Positions 7,392 to 13,335 of a stretch of DNA of 34,147 bases are shown here, in pieces (position 1 is the stretch's first letter; every line of letters begins with the position of its first letter). The position numbers and the translations under genes were made by a program. Source of the stretch: Fusobacterium necrogenes (lineage in GTDB: Bacteria; Fusobacteriota; Fusobacteriia; Fusobacteriales; Fusobacteriaceae). The notes beneath the pieces are model-generated. The model did no database searches, had not been told where the DNA came from, and saw only the letters and a program-made list of their open reading frames with translations. The DNA lies in the NCBI RefSeq assembly GCF_900450765.1, contig NZ_UGGU01000002.1:1-34147 (forward strand). The letters run 5' to 3'.

Positions 7392-7419
7392 AAAAAAAAC
7401 AAGGGATTTATCCCTTGTT
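7392..7419 (-). terminator. Intrinsic terminator, minus strand
   Basis: AACAAGGGAT, TT, ATCCCTTGTT at 7398-7419, followed on the minus strand by a T-run. It ends the 125-aa/270-aa operon and insulates the palindromic leader downstream. A copy follows the ardC gene. Confidence 0.88.
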
Positions 7420-7544
7420 ACATTATTTAATAATCTTTTCTAAAAAATCGAGCTTCTAAAATCCTTTTTAAGGCCTTTCCAAAAAGTTATAGGTGTTAAA
7501 TTACCTTTAAAAATTCTTCTTTTTATAAAACACGTACTTTTATA

Positions 7545-7563
7545 ACATATGATATTAACATAT
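7545..7563. promoter_or_regulatory. Shared operator-like site, copy 1
   Basis: ACATATGATATTAACATAT, reverse complement of the site at 8766 and 10690. It lies directly after the 270-aa gene and overlaps its stop codon. About 140 bp between it and the terminator contain no convincing gene. Confidence 0.7.
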
Positions 7564-8375
7564 TAAAATATATTCATTTGAATACCTTTTTTTTCTTTGA
7601 TATAAATTTTACAAATCGTTGGGAATGGGAACTCATATTTTTCTAATGTATTTTCAAGACAATGTGTTCTTTTAGCTTCTTTATTAGCTTTATTTATTCT
7701 TGCTTCTTTATCTAAAATTACAAAACCATATCTATATCTTTTAGATCTATTCTCTCCTACTTTTCTTACATTTAATATATATTGATTTCCAGTTGAAATA
7801 TGTATTTGTAATTTATTAGTATTTGTTAAATCTAATAAGTCTTTATATTTTATTTTTACAAAACAGAGTTTTATTTCTTTACTTTTTTTATTTTGTCCAT
7901 ATCCTATTGTCCTAAATAAAGTAATAAAACTAAATCTAAGATGATATTTTTCTTGTAATTTATAAAATGTTAAAAAACGAGGATCTGTTTTAGGCTCTAC
8001 ATTTGTTTCAAAAGTACATAAAGTTAAAGTTTTATCTAGTTTTTCTTTATCTAGTCTATTTATAGGAAAAGATTTTGTAGCAGAATTTATATTAATATTG
8101 ATATTTTCTACCCCTTTTAAAATAACTGGAAAATTTTGATGTAATTTTTTATTATCATTAATTTTTTTATAAAATTTCTCTAACTTTCCTAAATTCTCTT
8201 CTATTATTTTTAATGTATCTTTATTTGAAGTATAGTTTATTTTTCTAATATACTCGCCGTCACTATCCATAGATAAATTTATAGTATTTTCTTCTATAAA
8301 CTCCATCATTCTATCTTGTTGATGTAAATATTTACTCCATTCTTCCCTTTGTTTATCAAGTGATTTACTCTTCAT
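7563..8375 (-). CDS. Hypothetical protein, 270 aa
   Basis: Not recognised. It starts MKSKSLDKQREEW after TTGGAGG; the longer frame to 8411 lacks a binding site. It is soluble and strongly basic in the C-terminal half (NRSKRYRYGFVILDKEARINKANKEAKRTH), which could bind nucleic acid. The start overlaps the end of the upstream 125-aa gene by 11 bp, so they form one operon. Copies of an operator-like repeat lie at both ends of the gene (7545 and 8395). An IncFII- or Rep-like role cannot be supported. Confidence 0.65.
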   Translation of the reverse strand: MKSKSLDKQREEWSKYLHQQDRMMEFIEENTINLSMDSDGEYIRKINYTSNKDTLKIIEENLGKLEKFYKKINDNKKLHQNFPVILKGVENINININSATKSFPINRLDKEKLDKTLTLCTFETNVEPKTDPRFLTFYKLQEKYHLRFSFITLFRTIGYGQNKKSKEIKLCFVKIKYKDLLDLTNTNKLQIHISTGNQYILNVRKVGENRSKRYRYGFVILDKEARINKANKEAKRTHCLENTLEKYEFPFPTICKIYIKEKKGIQMNIF

Positions 8376-8742
8376 TTTTCCTCCAATTTTTATAACATAT
8401 GATATTATCATATTTATGCTTGATAAAAAATTCTTCTAATAATTGATAAGGATATTTTTCCTTTTCTTTTTCCATTCCATTTAAAATAATTTCAAATAAC
8501 TCTTCTAAGATTCCATCAACATTTTTTTCATATTTTTTTATAAAGTCAATAGTATTATCTATTTCTTCTGTTTTATCTTCAAATGTTACCTCATTAGCTG
8601 TTAAATGAAATATATCTGTAAATCCTTTACTTTTAGCAAAATTATCAAGTAAATAAAAACTCCATTCTAAAAACTCTTCCTTTGCTTCTTCCTCTTGGTA
8701 TTCACTCATCACAAATTTTATGTACTCAATAATTTTTTTCAT
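8365..8742 (-). CDS. Hypothetical acidic protein, 125 aa
   Basis: Not recognised. Highly acidic and helical, with no membrane span and no cysteine motif except one near the end. First gene of the 125-aa/270-aa operon. Its own promoter (8789-8817) has an operator-like palindrome just downstream of the -10, identical to that of the resolvase promoter, so the two are probably co-regulated. Start codon preceded by AGGGGGGTAAAA. Confidence 0.65.
   Translation of the reverse strand: MKKIIEYIKFVMSEYQEEEAKEEFLEWSFYLLDNFAKSKGFTDIFHLTANEVTFEDKTEEIDNTIDFIKKYEKNVDGILEELFEIILNGMEKEKEKYPYQLLEEFFIKHKYDNIICYKNWRKNEE
8395..8413. promoter_or_regulatory. Shared operator-like site, copy 2 (one mismatch)
   Basis: ACATATGATATTATCATAT; differs at one base from the other three copies, which makes it a more symmetric palindrome. 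It lies inside the 3' end of the 125-aa gene, about 20 bp upstream of the 270-aa start. Confidence 0.7.
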
Positions 8743-8765
8743 TTTTACCCCCCTTTTTTTATATA

Positions 8766-8784
8766 ATATGTTAATATCATATGT
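8766..8784. promoter_or_regulatory. Shared operator-like site, copy 3
   Basis: ATATGTTAATATCATATGT. The identity with the resolvase copy extends to 28 bp (8758-8785 against 10682-10709). It begins four bases downstream of the -10 of the 125-aa gene, so a bound protein would block transcription. Confidence 0.8.
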
Positions 8785-8788
8785 ATCT

Positions 8789-8817
8789 ATTATAACAAAA
8801 ATACTGTTTATAGTCTA
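8789..8817 (-). promoter_or_regulatory. Promoter of the 125-aa/270-aa operon
   Basis: Minus strand TAGACT (8817-8812), 17 bp, TATAAT (8794-8789). Confidence 0.7.
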
Positions 8818-8824
8818 TATAAAA

Positions 8825-8846
8825 AAACAAGGATTTTTCCTTGTTT
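8825..8846 (-). terminator. Intrinsic terminator, minus strand
   Basis: AAACAAGGA and TCCTTGTTT arms overlapping the stop codon of the 180-aa gene; on the minus strand a T-run follows. Confidence 0.85.
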
Positions 8847-9387
8847 ATAAATTTTCTGCTTTTATTACTAAAGTTTTATTTTTTACTTTATAGTATAATT
8901 CTTCCGTATCTTTATTTACTTTCTTTATCATTTTTTTATCACTTAAAGGTTTTAGAAAAAATTTCTTTTCCCCTAAGAAAAGTTTATCTTCTTCAATCTT
9001 CTCTATTTTATAATATTTATTTTTCTGTATAAAATTAGTACTTAAATATAAATCTTTTCCATCTTGATATACTAGATAATCTTTATTTTTTATAAGAATA
9101 TAATCTATTTCCTTTAATTGTAAATAATTCATATAAGTACCTAAATAGTTTTCTAAAGCAACATCATCATAATCTAAAATTAGTTGCTTATCTCTAAACT
9201 CTGATCCAATAGTAATTAATTTATCTGTAGGATCATTTTTAGCAATAATTATTCTTCCATTTTCTGCTATTCTTTCAAATCCTCTTATACTTAAAAGTAA
9301 ATCTTTATCAACTAAACTATAAAGATAAAATACCATTATTATTAATATAATTTCTAAAAACCACTTAACATTATCTAATTTTTTCAT
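8845..9387 (-). CDS. Membrane-anchored hypothetical protein, 180 aa
   Basis: One N-terminal transmembrane helix (VKWFLEIILIIMVFYLYSLV) is followed by a ~150-aa soluble domain rich in Lys, Asp and Tyr. Topology predicts an anchored protein with its domain outside the cytoplasm. It starts after AAAGGAGAGTTT. A promoter candidate (TTAAAA, 17 bp, TATAAT; 9447-9419 on the minus strand) lies just upstream, overlapping the end of the 247-aa gene. Family not recognised. Confidence 0.68.
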   Translation of the reverse strand: MKKLDNVKWFLEIILIIMVFYLYSLVDKDLLLSIRGFERIAENGRIIIAKNDPTDKLITIGSEFRDKQLILDYDDVALENYLGTYMNYLQLKEIDYILIKNKDYLVYQDGKDLYLSTNFIQKNKYYKIEKIEEDKLFLGEKKFFLKPLSDKKMIKKVNKDTEELYYKVKNKTLVIKAENL

Positions 9388-9424
9388 AAACTCTCCTTTT
9401 TTCTTTTATTTCAAGCTAATTATA

Positions 9425-10168
9425 TCATAAGTTTTTAAAGGTTTTAAGAATTTCTTTTTGTTCCTCTAAATTTATTTTTTCTTTTCTTATAGATTCGTTT
9501 TTATCTTTTTCTTCAATAAGTTTATAAATTTCATTTCTAATATTGTTAATCTGCTTATAGCCTTTTGAAGAAATTACTTTATCTTTCAAATGTTTTTTTT
9601 CATCTAAAGATAATTCAAGGTTATTATCTATTTCTATCATGGTATCAATTTTTTCAATCAATTCGTTTAACTCATAGTTATCAAAGTGTAAAGTCTTTTT
9701 AATATCTATATCTATATATTTATCTAATCCTATCTTTTTGAGATTATACTCTTTAGTCAAAGAAATATAATTTCTCCTAGGAAAGTTTTTAAATTTTTCT
9801 ATCTCTCCTACTATAACTCTAAAATGCTTATTTATATTCGGTTCTATAATTTCTATTTCTTCATTTATTATAGTAAATGTCAAAATTACTGTTGAAAATA
9901 CTATTCCTAAAGCTATACCATATGATGGTATTATACAATTTTCTATTATATTCATACAGTTTATTTTTTTTTTTAAAATTATAGAATAAATTATGTTTAT
10001 AATAAATAAAATTCCTAAAATAACAAGTACTATTGCACACATTAAACCAAATAATATTGTTATCCTTAAAAATTTCTCCATTATTAATCCATTTTTAATT
10101 CCATGTATCATCATTATAAGAAGATGTATATATTTTATATTTATCAAAAAATCTACTATTTCAACCAT
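9425..10168 (-). CDS. Multi-span membrane hypothetical protein, 247 aa
   Basis: Three to four hydrophobic segments in the first ~105 residues (for example ITILFGLMCAIVLVILGILF and GIALGIVFSTVILTFTII) are followed by a ~140-aa charged, coiled-coil-prone cytoplasmic tail. It starts after AAGGAGG. It follows the AbrB-like gene in the same direction, across a gap that holds an antisense RNA candidate on the opposite strand. Function unknown. Surface exclusion or host envelope interaction is only conceivable, not supported. Confidence 0.68.
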   Translation of the reverse strand: MVEIVDFLINIKYIHLLIMMIHGIKNGLIMEKFLRITILFGLMCAIVLVILGILFIINIIYSIILKKKINCMNIIENCIIPSYGIALGIVFSTVILTFTIINEEIEIIEPNINKHFRVIVGEIEKFKNFPRRNYISLTKEYNLKKIGLDKYIDIDIKKTLHFDNYELNELIEKIDTMIEIDNNLELSLDEKKHLKDKVISSKGYKQINNIRNEIYKLIEEKDKNESIRKEKINLEEQKEILKTFKNL

Positions 10169-10185
10169 AAAATCCTCCTTATTAA

Positions 10186-10214
10186 TTGAATTTTTAGGAG
10201 TTTTACTATATAAT
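10186..10214 (+). promoter_or_regulatory. Promoter of a short opposite-strand RNA
   Basis: TTGAAT (10186-10191), 17 bp, TATAAT (10209-10214), pointing right in a region where all neighbouring genes point left. The -10 lies in an inverted repeat ACTATATAA/TTATATAGT (10205-10213, 10230-10238). Confidence 0.6.
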
Positions 10215-10220
10215 GTAATT

Positions 10221-10278
10221 GCTAGGTACTTATATAGTGCTCCTCCATAATAATACTTTATTGTGGGGGGCTTTTTTT
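10221..10278 (+). ncRNA. Candidate ~58-nt antisense RNA
   Basis: From the expected start near 10221 the transcript would run about 58 nt to a hairpin (10239-10271, arms GCTCCTCC and GGGGGGC with G-U pairs) and a T-run (10272-10278). It is antisense to the leader between the AbrB-like gene and the 247-aa membrane gene and contains CUCCUCC, an anti-Shine-Dalgarno sequence. No reading frame. Expression is inferred from promoter plus terminator. Confidence 0.5.
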
Positions 10279-10456
10279 ATTTAATTTCTACTTTTCTTAT
10301 TTTTATTACTTTATCATCACTTATAGAAATTTCAATATTATCCCCCTCTTTGAGTTCTAAATCTTCCCAAAAATTTTTAGGAATTAAAACTCTCCAATGT
10401 TGATTATTGACACCTCCTTTACTTAATTTAAACTTTTTAATTACCTTATCATTCAA
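10277..10456 (-). CDS. AbrB/SpoVT-type transcriptional regulator, 59 aa, TTG start
   Basis: Small DNA-binding protein starting from TTG, eight bases after AAAGGAGG: begins MNDKVIKKFKLSKGG, then NQHWRVLIPKNFWEDLEL and KEGDNIEISI, the swapped-hairpin AbrB pattern (R-V/I-x-IPK-x-W-x-DL-x-L-x-x-GD). It has a strong promoter with a perfect inverted repeat between the -10 and the gene, suggesting autoregulation. It may control the downstream membrane genes. It could also be an orphan MazE-like antitoxin; no toxin partner is adjacent. Confidence 0.82.
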   Translation of the reverse strand: MNDKVIKKFKLSKGGVNNQHWRVLIPKNFWEDLELKEGDNIEISISDDKVIKIRKVEIK

Positions 10457-10473
10457 ATAAATACCTCCTTTCT

Positions 10474-10496
10474 ATAACGTACGTTTTGTACGTTAT
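10474..10496 (-). promoter_or_regulatory. Operator of the AbrB-like gene
   Basis: ATAACGTAC, five bases, GTACGTTAT: perfect nine-base arms between the -10 box and the ribosome binding site. Likely autoregulatory site. Confidence 0.75.
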
Positions 10497-10501
10497 AATT
10501 T

Positions 10502-10530
10502 ATCATAACACATTTAATTATTTAAGTCAA
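10502..10530 (-). promoter_or_regulatory. Promoter of the AbrB-like gene
   Basis: Minus strand TTGACT (10530-10525), 17 bp, TATGAT (10507-10502). Confidence 0.8.
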
Positions 10531-10556
10531 TCTTTTTATCAATAATTATACTTTTT

Positions 10557-10638
10557 GATAAAAAAATAATAATACGATTTTATTAGAGTAAGCAGCCGTC
10601 TTTTTTTGAAAAAACTTTATCAAAATTATTATTTTTTC
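10557..10638. repeat. Imperfect inverted repeat upstream of the resolvase
   Basis: Left arm GATAAAAAAATAATAAT (10557-10573), right arm ATTATTATTTTTTC (10625-10638), about 50 bp apart. AT-rich, so chance is possible; a res-type recombination site is one option given the adjacent resolvase. Confidence 0.4.
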
Positions 10639-10653
10639 TTCTATATATTTTGA

Positions 10654-10682
10654 TTGATTTTTACTTATTTTTATTATATAAT
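10654..10682 (+). promoter_or_regulatory. Resolvase promoter
   Basis: TTGATT (10654-10659), 17 bp, TATAAT (10677-10682). Confidence 0.8.
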
Positions 10683-10689
10683 TTATATA

Positions 10690-10708
10690 ATATGTTAATA
10701 TCATATGT
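10690..10708. promoter_or_regulatory. Shared operator-like site, copy 4
   Basis: ATATGTTAATATCATATGT at the expected transcription start of the resolvase gene, identical to the sites at 8766 and (reversed) 7545. Confidence 0.8.
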
Positions 10709-10728
10709 AAGTAAGAGTGGGAGGAATT

Positions 10729-11370
10729 ATGAGAAAATATTTATATATACGTGTTTCCACTAGAGAACAAAACGAGGACAGACAATTAAAATTAAAAGAA
10801 AAATATAATTTAAGAAATTCAGATATTTTTATTGATAAGTCTACAGGAAAAAATTTCAACCGGCCTGAATATCAAAAATTAAAAGAAGAAATACAATCAG
10901 GAGATACATTAATTATAATGAGCTTGGATCGTTTAGGAAGAAATAAAAAGCAATCTCTTGATGAACTAAGAGAACTTAAACAAAAAGGAATTAGATTAGT
11001 TGTTGATGATATTCCTACAACTGCTATTGAGTTAGATGATAATAAATTAATAATAGAAATGATAAATAATATATTAATTGAAGTTTATGCTACTTTGGCA
11101 GAAGAAGAACTAAATATCTCAACCAAAAGGAGAGAACAAGGAATTGCCGCCATGCCAATTAATGAAAATGGAAAAAAATATTCTAAAAAGACTGGCAGGG
11201 AAGTAGGTAGGCCTAATAAACAAAAAACTCTTTCTAAAGAACAACAACGTTATATTAAAGCTTGGATAGAAAAAAGTATAAAATTATCTGACTGTATTAA
11301 ATTTACTGGATTAAGTCAAGCTACTTTATACAGAATAAAAAGTCATTTTTATAAAAATATAGAAGAGTAA
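10729..11370 (+). CDS. Serine resolvase/invertase
   Basis: 213 aa. Site-specific recombinase of the resolvase/invertase family, probably resolving plasmid multimers or inverting a segment. N-terminal catalytic domain: YIRVSTREQ with nucleophile Ser10, MSLDRLGRN (Arg motif), long E-helix region (EEELNISTKRREQGIAA). C-terminal helix-turn-helix: LSDCIKFTGLSQATLYRIK. The start is chosen after GGGAGGAATT; a GTG at 10717 would sit on the binding site. It shares an operator with the 125-aa gene, and resolvases often repress their own promoter. It ends inside a bidirectional terminator. Confidence 0.93.
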   Translation: MRKYLYIRVSTREQNEDRQLKLKEKYNLRNSDIFIDKSTGKNFNRPEYQKLKEEIQSGDTLIIMSLDRLGRNKKQSLDELRELKQKGIRLVVDDIPTTAIELDDNKLIIEMINNILIEVYATLAEEELNISTKRREQGIAAMPINENGKKYSKKTGREVGRPNKQKTLSKEQQRYIKAWIEKSIKLSDCIKFTGLSQATLYRIKSHFYKNIEE

Positions 11371-11393
11371 TACTAAAAGTATTACTCTTCTAT
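11359..11393. terminator. Bidirectional terminator on the 9-3-9 palindrome, copy 3
   Basis: Core at 11366-11386, extended on both sides to a perfect 16-bp stem (ATAGAAG ... CTTCTAT). The stem spans the ends of both converging genes, so both proteins end in Ile-Glu-Glu. Confidence 0.88.
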
Positions 11394-11972
11394 TTCTTTT
11401 TCTAAAGTTTCTATATCAAATTTTTCATATTTTACATTTTTTCTAATTTTATGGGTAAAATAAATAATAAATAAAATTTCTTCTATTTCCTTAGTTTCTT
11501 CATCTTCTAAAAGATTTTTTGTATTTAACAAAATTTTAGAGATCTCCTGATATTTTTCAAATTCTTCTTGTTCTTCTAAACTTAATGACTTTTTTAAACT
11601 CTCAATATCTTTTTTATTTTTTAAAAATTTATTAACTCCTAATTTTTCCCCTACAGCTGCACCAAATTTATTTTTACTTAAATTTATTCCTCTAATAAAA
11701 CTAAAAATATATCCTGTCAAATTATAAAATGGGTACGTACTCCAATTTTTATAAAATTCTTGATCTGTACCATACAATTTACACAGCTTTTCTATTGCTT
11801 CTACTGGAATTTTTTTAGTTTTTCCATCTTCATATCTCGTAAATGTTGCTATTGGTATTCCAGTTTGTTTTACTGCACTATCTAAAGATATTTTTCTTTT
11901 TTTTCTACTATCTTTTAATTTCTTGTAATTGAATGTATTTTCAAAAAAATCTTCTAAAATAGGATCTAACAT
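11382..11972 (-). CDS. XRE-family transcriptional regulator
   Basis: 196 aa. Helix-turn-helix of Cro/CI type at residues ~15-70 (RKKRKISLDSAVKQTGIP, FTRYEDGKTKKIPVEAIEKLCKLYG). The C-terminal ~110 residues are a helical, acidic domain without a recognisable peptidase. It starts after AAAGAGGTATAAT. Expressed from 12040-12012 (minus), divergent from the pre-replication operon. Candidate repressor for one of the plasmid operators; which one is not shown. Confidence 0.85.
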   Translation of the reverse strand: MLDPILEDFFENTFNYKKLKDSRKKRKISLDSAVKQTGIPIATFTRYEDGKTKKIPVEAIEKLCKLYGTDQEFYKNWSTYPFYNLTGYIFSFIRGINLSKNKFGAAVGEKLGVNKFLKNKKDIESLKKSLSLEEQEEFEKYQEISKILLNTKNLLEDEETKEIEEILFIIYFTHKIRKNVKYEKFDIETLEKEIEE

Positions 11973-12011
11973 ATTATACCTCTTTTTATAATAAAATTGA
12001 TTAATAATTTA

Positions 12012-12040
12012 TTTATACTATATTTTTCTACTAAATGCAA
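12012..12040 (-). promoter_or_regulatory. Promoter of the XRE regulator
   Basis: Minus strand TTGCAT (12040-12035), 17 bp, TATAAA (12017-12012). Confidence 0.7.
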
Positions 12041-12062
12041 TCTATTTTAGTCAAAAAAATAA

Positions 12063-12138
12063 AGTATTACTAAAAGTATTACTTGACATTCTCCATTAAA
12101 AGTATTATACTTTAATTAAGTAATACTAATAGTAATAC
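12063..12138 (+). promoter_or_regulatory. Promoter bracketed by paired 9-bp half-sites
   Basis: TTGACA (12083-12088), 17 bp, TATACT (12106-12111). Upstream are two AGTATTACT copies 12 bp apart (12063, 12075); downstream are two AGTAATAC copies 12 bp apart in inverted orientation (12119, 12131). These are the same half-site and 12-bp spacing as in the dispersed palindromes. Likely an operator or partition-type cluster controlling the 47-aa and 184-aa genes. Confidence 0.78.
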
Positions 12139-12203
12139 CCTATGGCTTATCATAATATAAATACTTTATTTTACTATATTTCTTTAATGTTATATTATGT
12201 AAA

Positions 12204-12233
12204 AAAGAAGTCTATATCAGACTTCTTTCTAAG
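12204..12233 (+). terminator. Leader hairpin, probable attenuator
   Basis: AAAGAAGTC, seven bases, GACTTCTTT between the promoter at 12083-12111 and the 47-aa gene at 12304. The trailing T content is weak, so read-through is expected. Confidence 0.6.
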
Positions 12234-12303
12234 ATATATGATATATACCTAACTCGCAACTAGATTATATCACATATCTAAAAAAAAATAAAGGAGTGAT
12301 ATA

Positions 12304-12447
12304 ATGAAAACAACAATTTTAGAAAATGGATTAATTGAATGTTATTTTAAAGCTCTTGATGTTACTTATCTAGTAGATGATATGGACAAAGCAATATTAA
12401 TTGGTATGGCTTTAGGATATTACAACAAAAACTTACAATCAAAATAA
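12304..12447 (+). CDS. Small hypothetical protein, 47 aa
   Basis: MKTTILENGLIECYFKALDV, then YLVDDMDKAILIGMALGYYNK. It has a strong site, AAAGGAGTGATATAATG, and good coding character. It is 14 bp upstream of the 184-aa gene, so co-transcribed. Not recognised; its position at the head of the replication region suggests a copy-control or partition accessory. Confidence 0.7.
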   Translation: MKTTILENGLIECYFKALDVTYLVDDMDKAILIGMALGYYNKNLQSK

Positions 12448-12461
12448 TTAGGAGGGATTTT

Positions 12462-13016
12462 ATGAAAAAGTTATCTGATGAACAAAAGAAATTATTGTTA
12501 AATATGCTAATTGAAGATGTACCTTTTACACAAATCAGAAAAAATTTAGGTTTAGGGCTAAGTTATAACTTAAAAACTCTATGTGAATACTTAGGACAAA
12601 AATATATAAAAGCTTATAATTTACATATAAACAATTTTAATAAGAAAGATCTTGCATTAATAGAAAGTAATACTAATAATATTACTAATGAAGAAATTTT
12701 AACAAAAGAAGATTTTTTAAAAGGAATGGACTTTCTAGTATCAAAATTAGCAGAAAATAAAAATATTCCTTTAGTCGAATTTGATTCTAAAATTAAAAAT
12801 AATGATGATGAAATACTTGAAATAGTTGCTCTTCCTAAAGTTCTACCTCAAAGACTTCAAGGAGAAAATTATATAATTAAGCAAACCTCTGTTAAAGTTG
12901 TAGACAATGTATGGCAAGAATTTCAACAATTTGTAAAAAGTCACAAAAATTATTCAGGTATTGAGTATTTATCACTTGCAATACTCGAATTTTTAGAAAA
13001 ATATAGAACTAATTAA
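12462..13016 (+). CDS. Putative DNA-binding protein of the replication region, 184 aa
   Basis: Not a clear family member. The first ~60 residues look like a helix-turn-helix (EDVPFTQIRKNLGLGL, YNLKTLCEYLGQKYI). The middle is acidic and Asn-rich. The C-terminal ~50 residues (TSVKVVDNVWQEFQQFVKSH, then IEYLSLAILEFLEKY) resemble the helix pair of ribbon-helix-helix or partition accessory proteins. An internal copy of the 9-3-9 palindrome (12666-12686), plus half-sites around its promoter, make it the best candidate for the protein that binds those sites. Starts after TAGGAGGG. Confidence 0.6.
   Translation: MKKLSDEQKKLLLNMLIEDVPFTQIRKNLGLGLSYNLKTLCEYLGQKYIKAYNLHINNFNKKDLALIESNTNNITNEEILTKEDFLKGMDFLVSKLAENKNIPLVEFDSKIKNNDDEILEIVALPKVLPQRLQGENYIIKQTSVKVVDNVWQEFQQFVKSHKNYSGIEYLSLAILEFLEKYRTN
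12666..12686 (+). repeat. 9-3-9 palindrome variant inside the 184-aa gene
   Basis: AGTAATACT, AAT, AATATTACT: one mismatch from the canonical half-site on the right. Confidence 0.6.
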
Positions 13017-13059
13017 ATGGTATAAGAACATATGTTATACTAAATATTCAAAAATAAAC

Positions 13060-13087
13060 TTGACAAATTGACATTAAAAATTATAAA
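13060..13087 (+). promoter_or_regulatory. Candidate rep promoter
   Basis: TTGACA (13060-13065), 16 bp, TATAAA (13082-13087). A second TTGACA starts at 13068. Transcription would give a leader of ~240 nt overlapping the antisense RNA completely. Confidence 0.6.
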
Positions 13088-13106
13088 ATAGTTAAAATTA
13101 ATATAG

Positions 13107-13190
13107 TAAAAAAATAGCTCCTAAAATGCTGGCAACATTTTAAGAGCTTCTTAACAAAGTTAGCACCATCTAACTATGTTTTTAACTTTT
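13107..13190 (-). ncRNA. Counter-transcribed copy-control RNA
   Basis: From a consensus promoter at 13225-13197 an RNA of about 84 nt runs left. It forms an AGTTAG/CTAACT hairpin (loop ATGGTG) and then a terminator stem (AGCTC..AAAATG with CATTTT..GAGCT, 13116-13148) followed by seven Ts (13114-13108). It is fully complementary to the leader of the rep mRNA, the classical arrangement for plasmid copy control. Inferred from sequence, not shown expressed. Confidence 0.78.
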
Positions 13191-13196
13191 GTAAAT

Positions 13197-13225
13197 ATTA
13201 TACTCTTTTTTTGGGAGTGCGTCAA
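13197..13225 (-). promoter_or_regulatory. Promoter of the counter-transcribed RNA
   Basis: Minus strand TTGACG (13225-13220), 17 bp, TATAAT (13202-13197), near-consensus. The surrounding sequence is locally GC-richer than its neighbours. Confidence 0.82.
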
Positions 13226-13271
13226 CCCCAATTTTAAAGATTTACAATATAATATTTTCCTAAAAATAGTG

Positions 13272-13312
13272 AAAGAACAGGTACTAACTTCGTTGAGATC
13301 TGTTCTTTTTTT
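13272..13312 (+). terminator. Transcriptional attenuator directly upstream of rep
   Basis: AAAGAACAG, a 19-base loop, CTGTTCTTT and a T-run to 13312, ending about 11 bp before the rep binding site. Together with the antisense RNA this matches pT181/pIP501-type attenuation. The ~320 bp between 13016 and 13336 hold no gene. Confidence 0.78.
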
Positions 13313-13335
13313 GCTATAAAAAATAGGAGGAATTT

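Larger units (their letters stand above)
7147..7419 (-). repeat. Long dispersed repeat with an imperfect ~195-bp palindrome, copy 1
   Basis: 273 bp nearly identical to 17881-18158. The only differences found are a 5-bp insertion (TAAAG) in copy 2 and one-base changes in a T-run and an A-run. It holds the start of the small gene, its binding site, a non-coding palindrome (about 7191-7388) and the upstream terminator. Pairing arms include GCAAATTTTC (7230-7239) with GAAAATTTGC (7343-7352), AAATCAA (7245-7251) with TTGATTT (7322-7328), and outer T-rich/A-rich arms. Possible roles: single-strand promoter, single-strand origin, or long structured 5' leader. Confidence 0.9.

Noticed and set aside
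7420-7562. Gene remnant on the minus strand with GNLTPITFWKGLKKDFRSS-like translation
   Set aside because: Open without start codon or binding site and only ~40 codons; too little to call, though a decayed gene end is possible.
10557-10638. Firm res site for the resolvase
   Set aside because: The arms are nearly pure A/T and could arise by chance; kept only as a low-confidence inverted repeat.
12142-12252. 36-aa leader peptide (MAYHNINTLFYY...)
   Set aside because: No ribosome binding site and it spans the attenuator hairpin; probably a chance frame.
12462-13016. ParB or RepA assignment for the 184-aa protein
   Set aside because: No ParB box motifs or ParA partner, and the neighbouring 348-aa gene is the better initiator.
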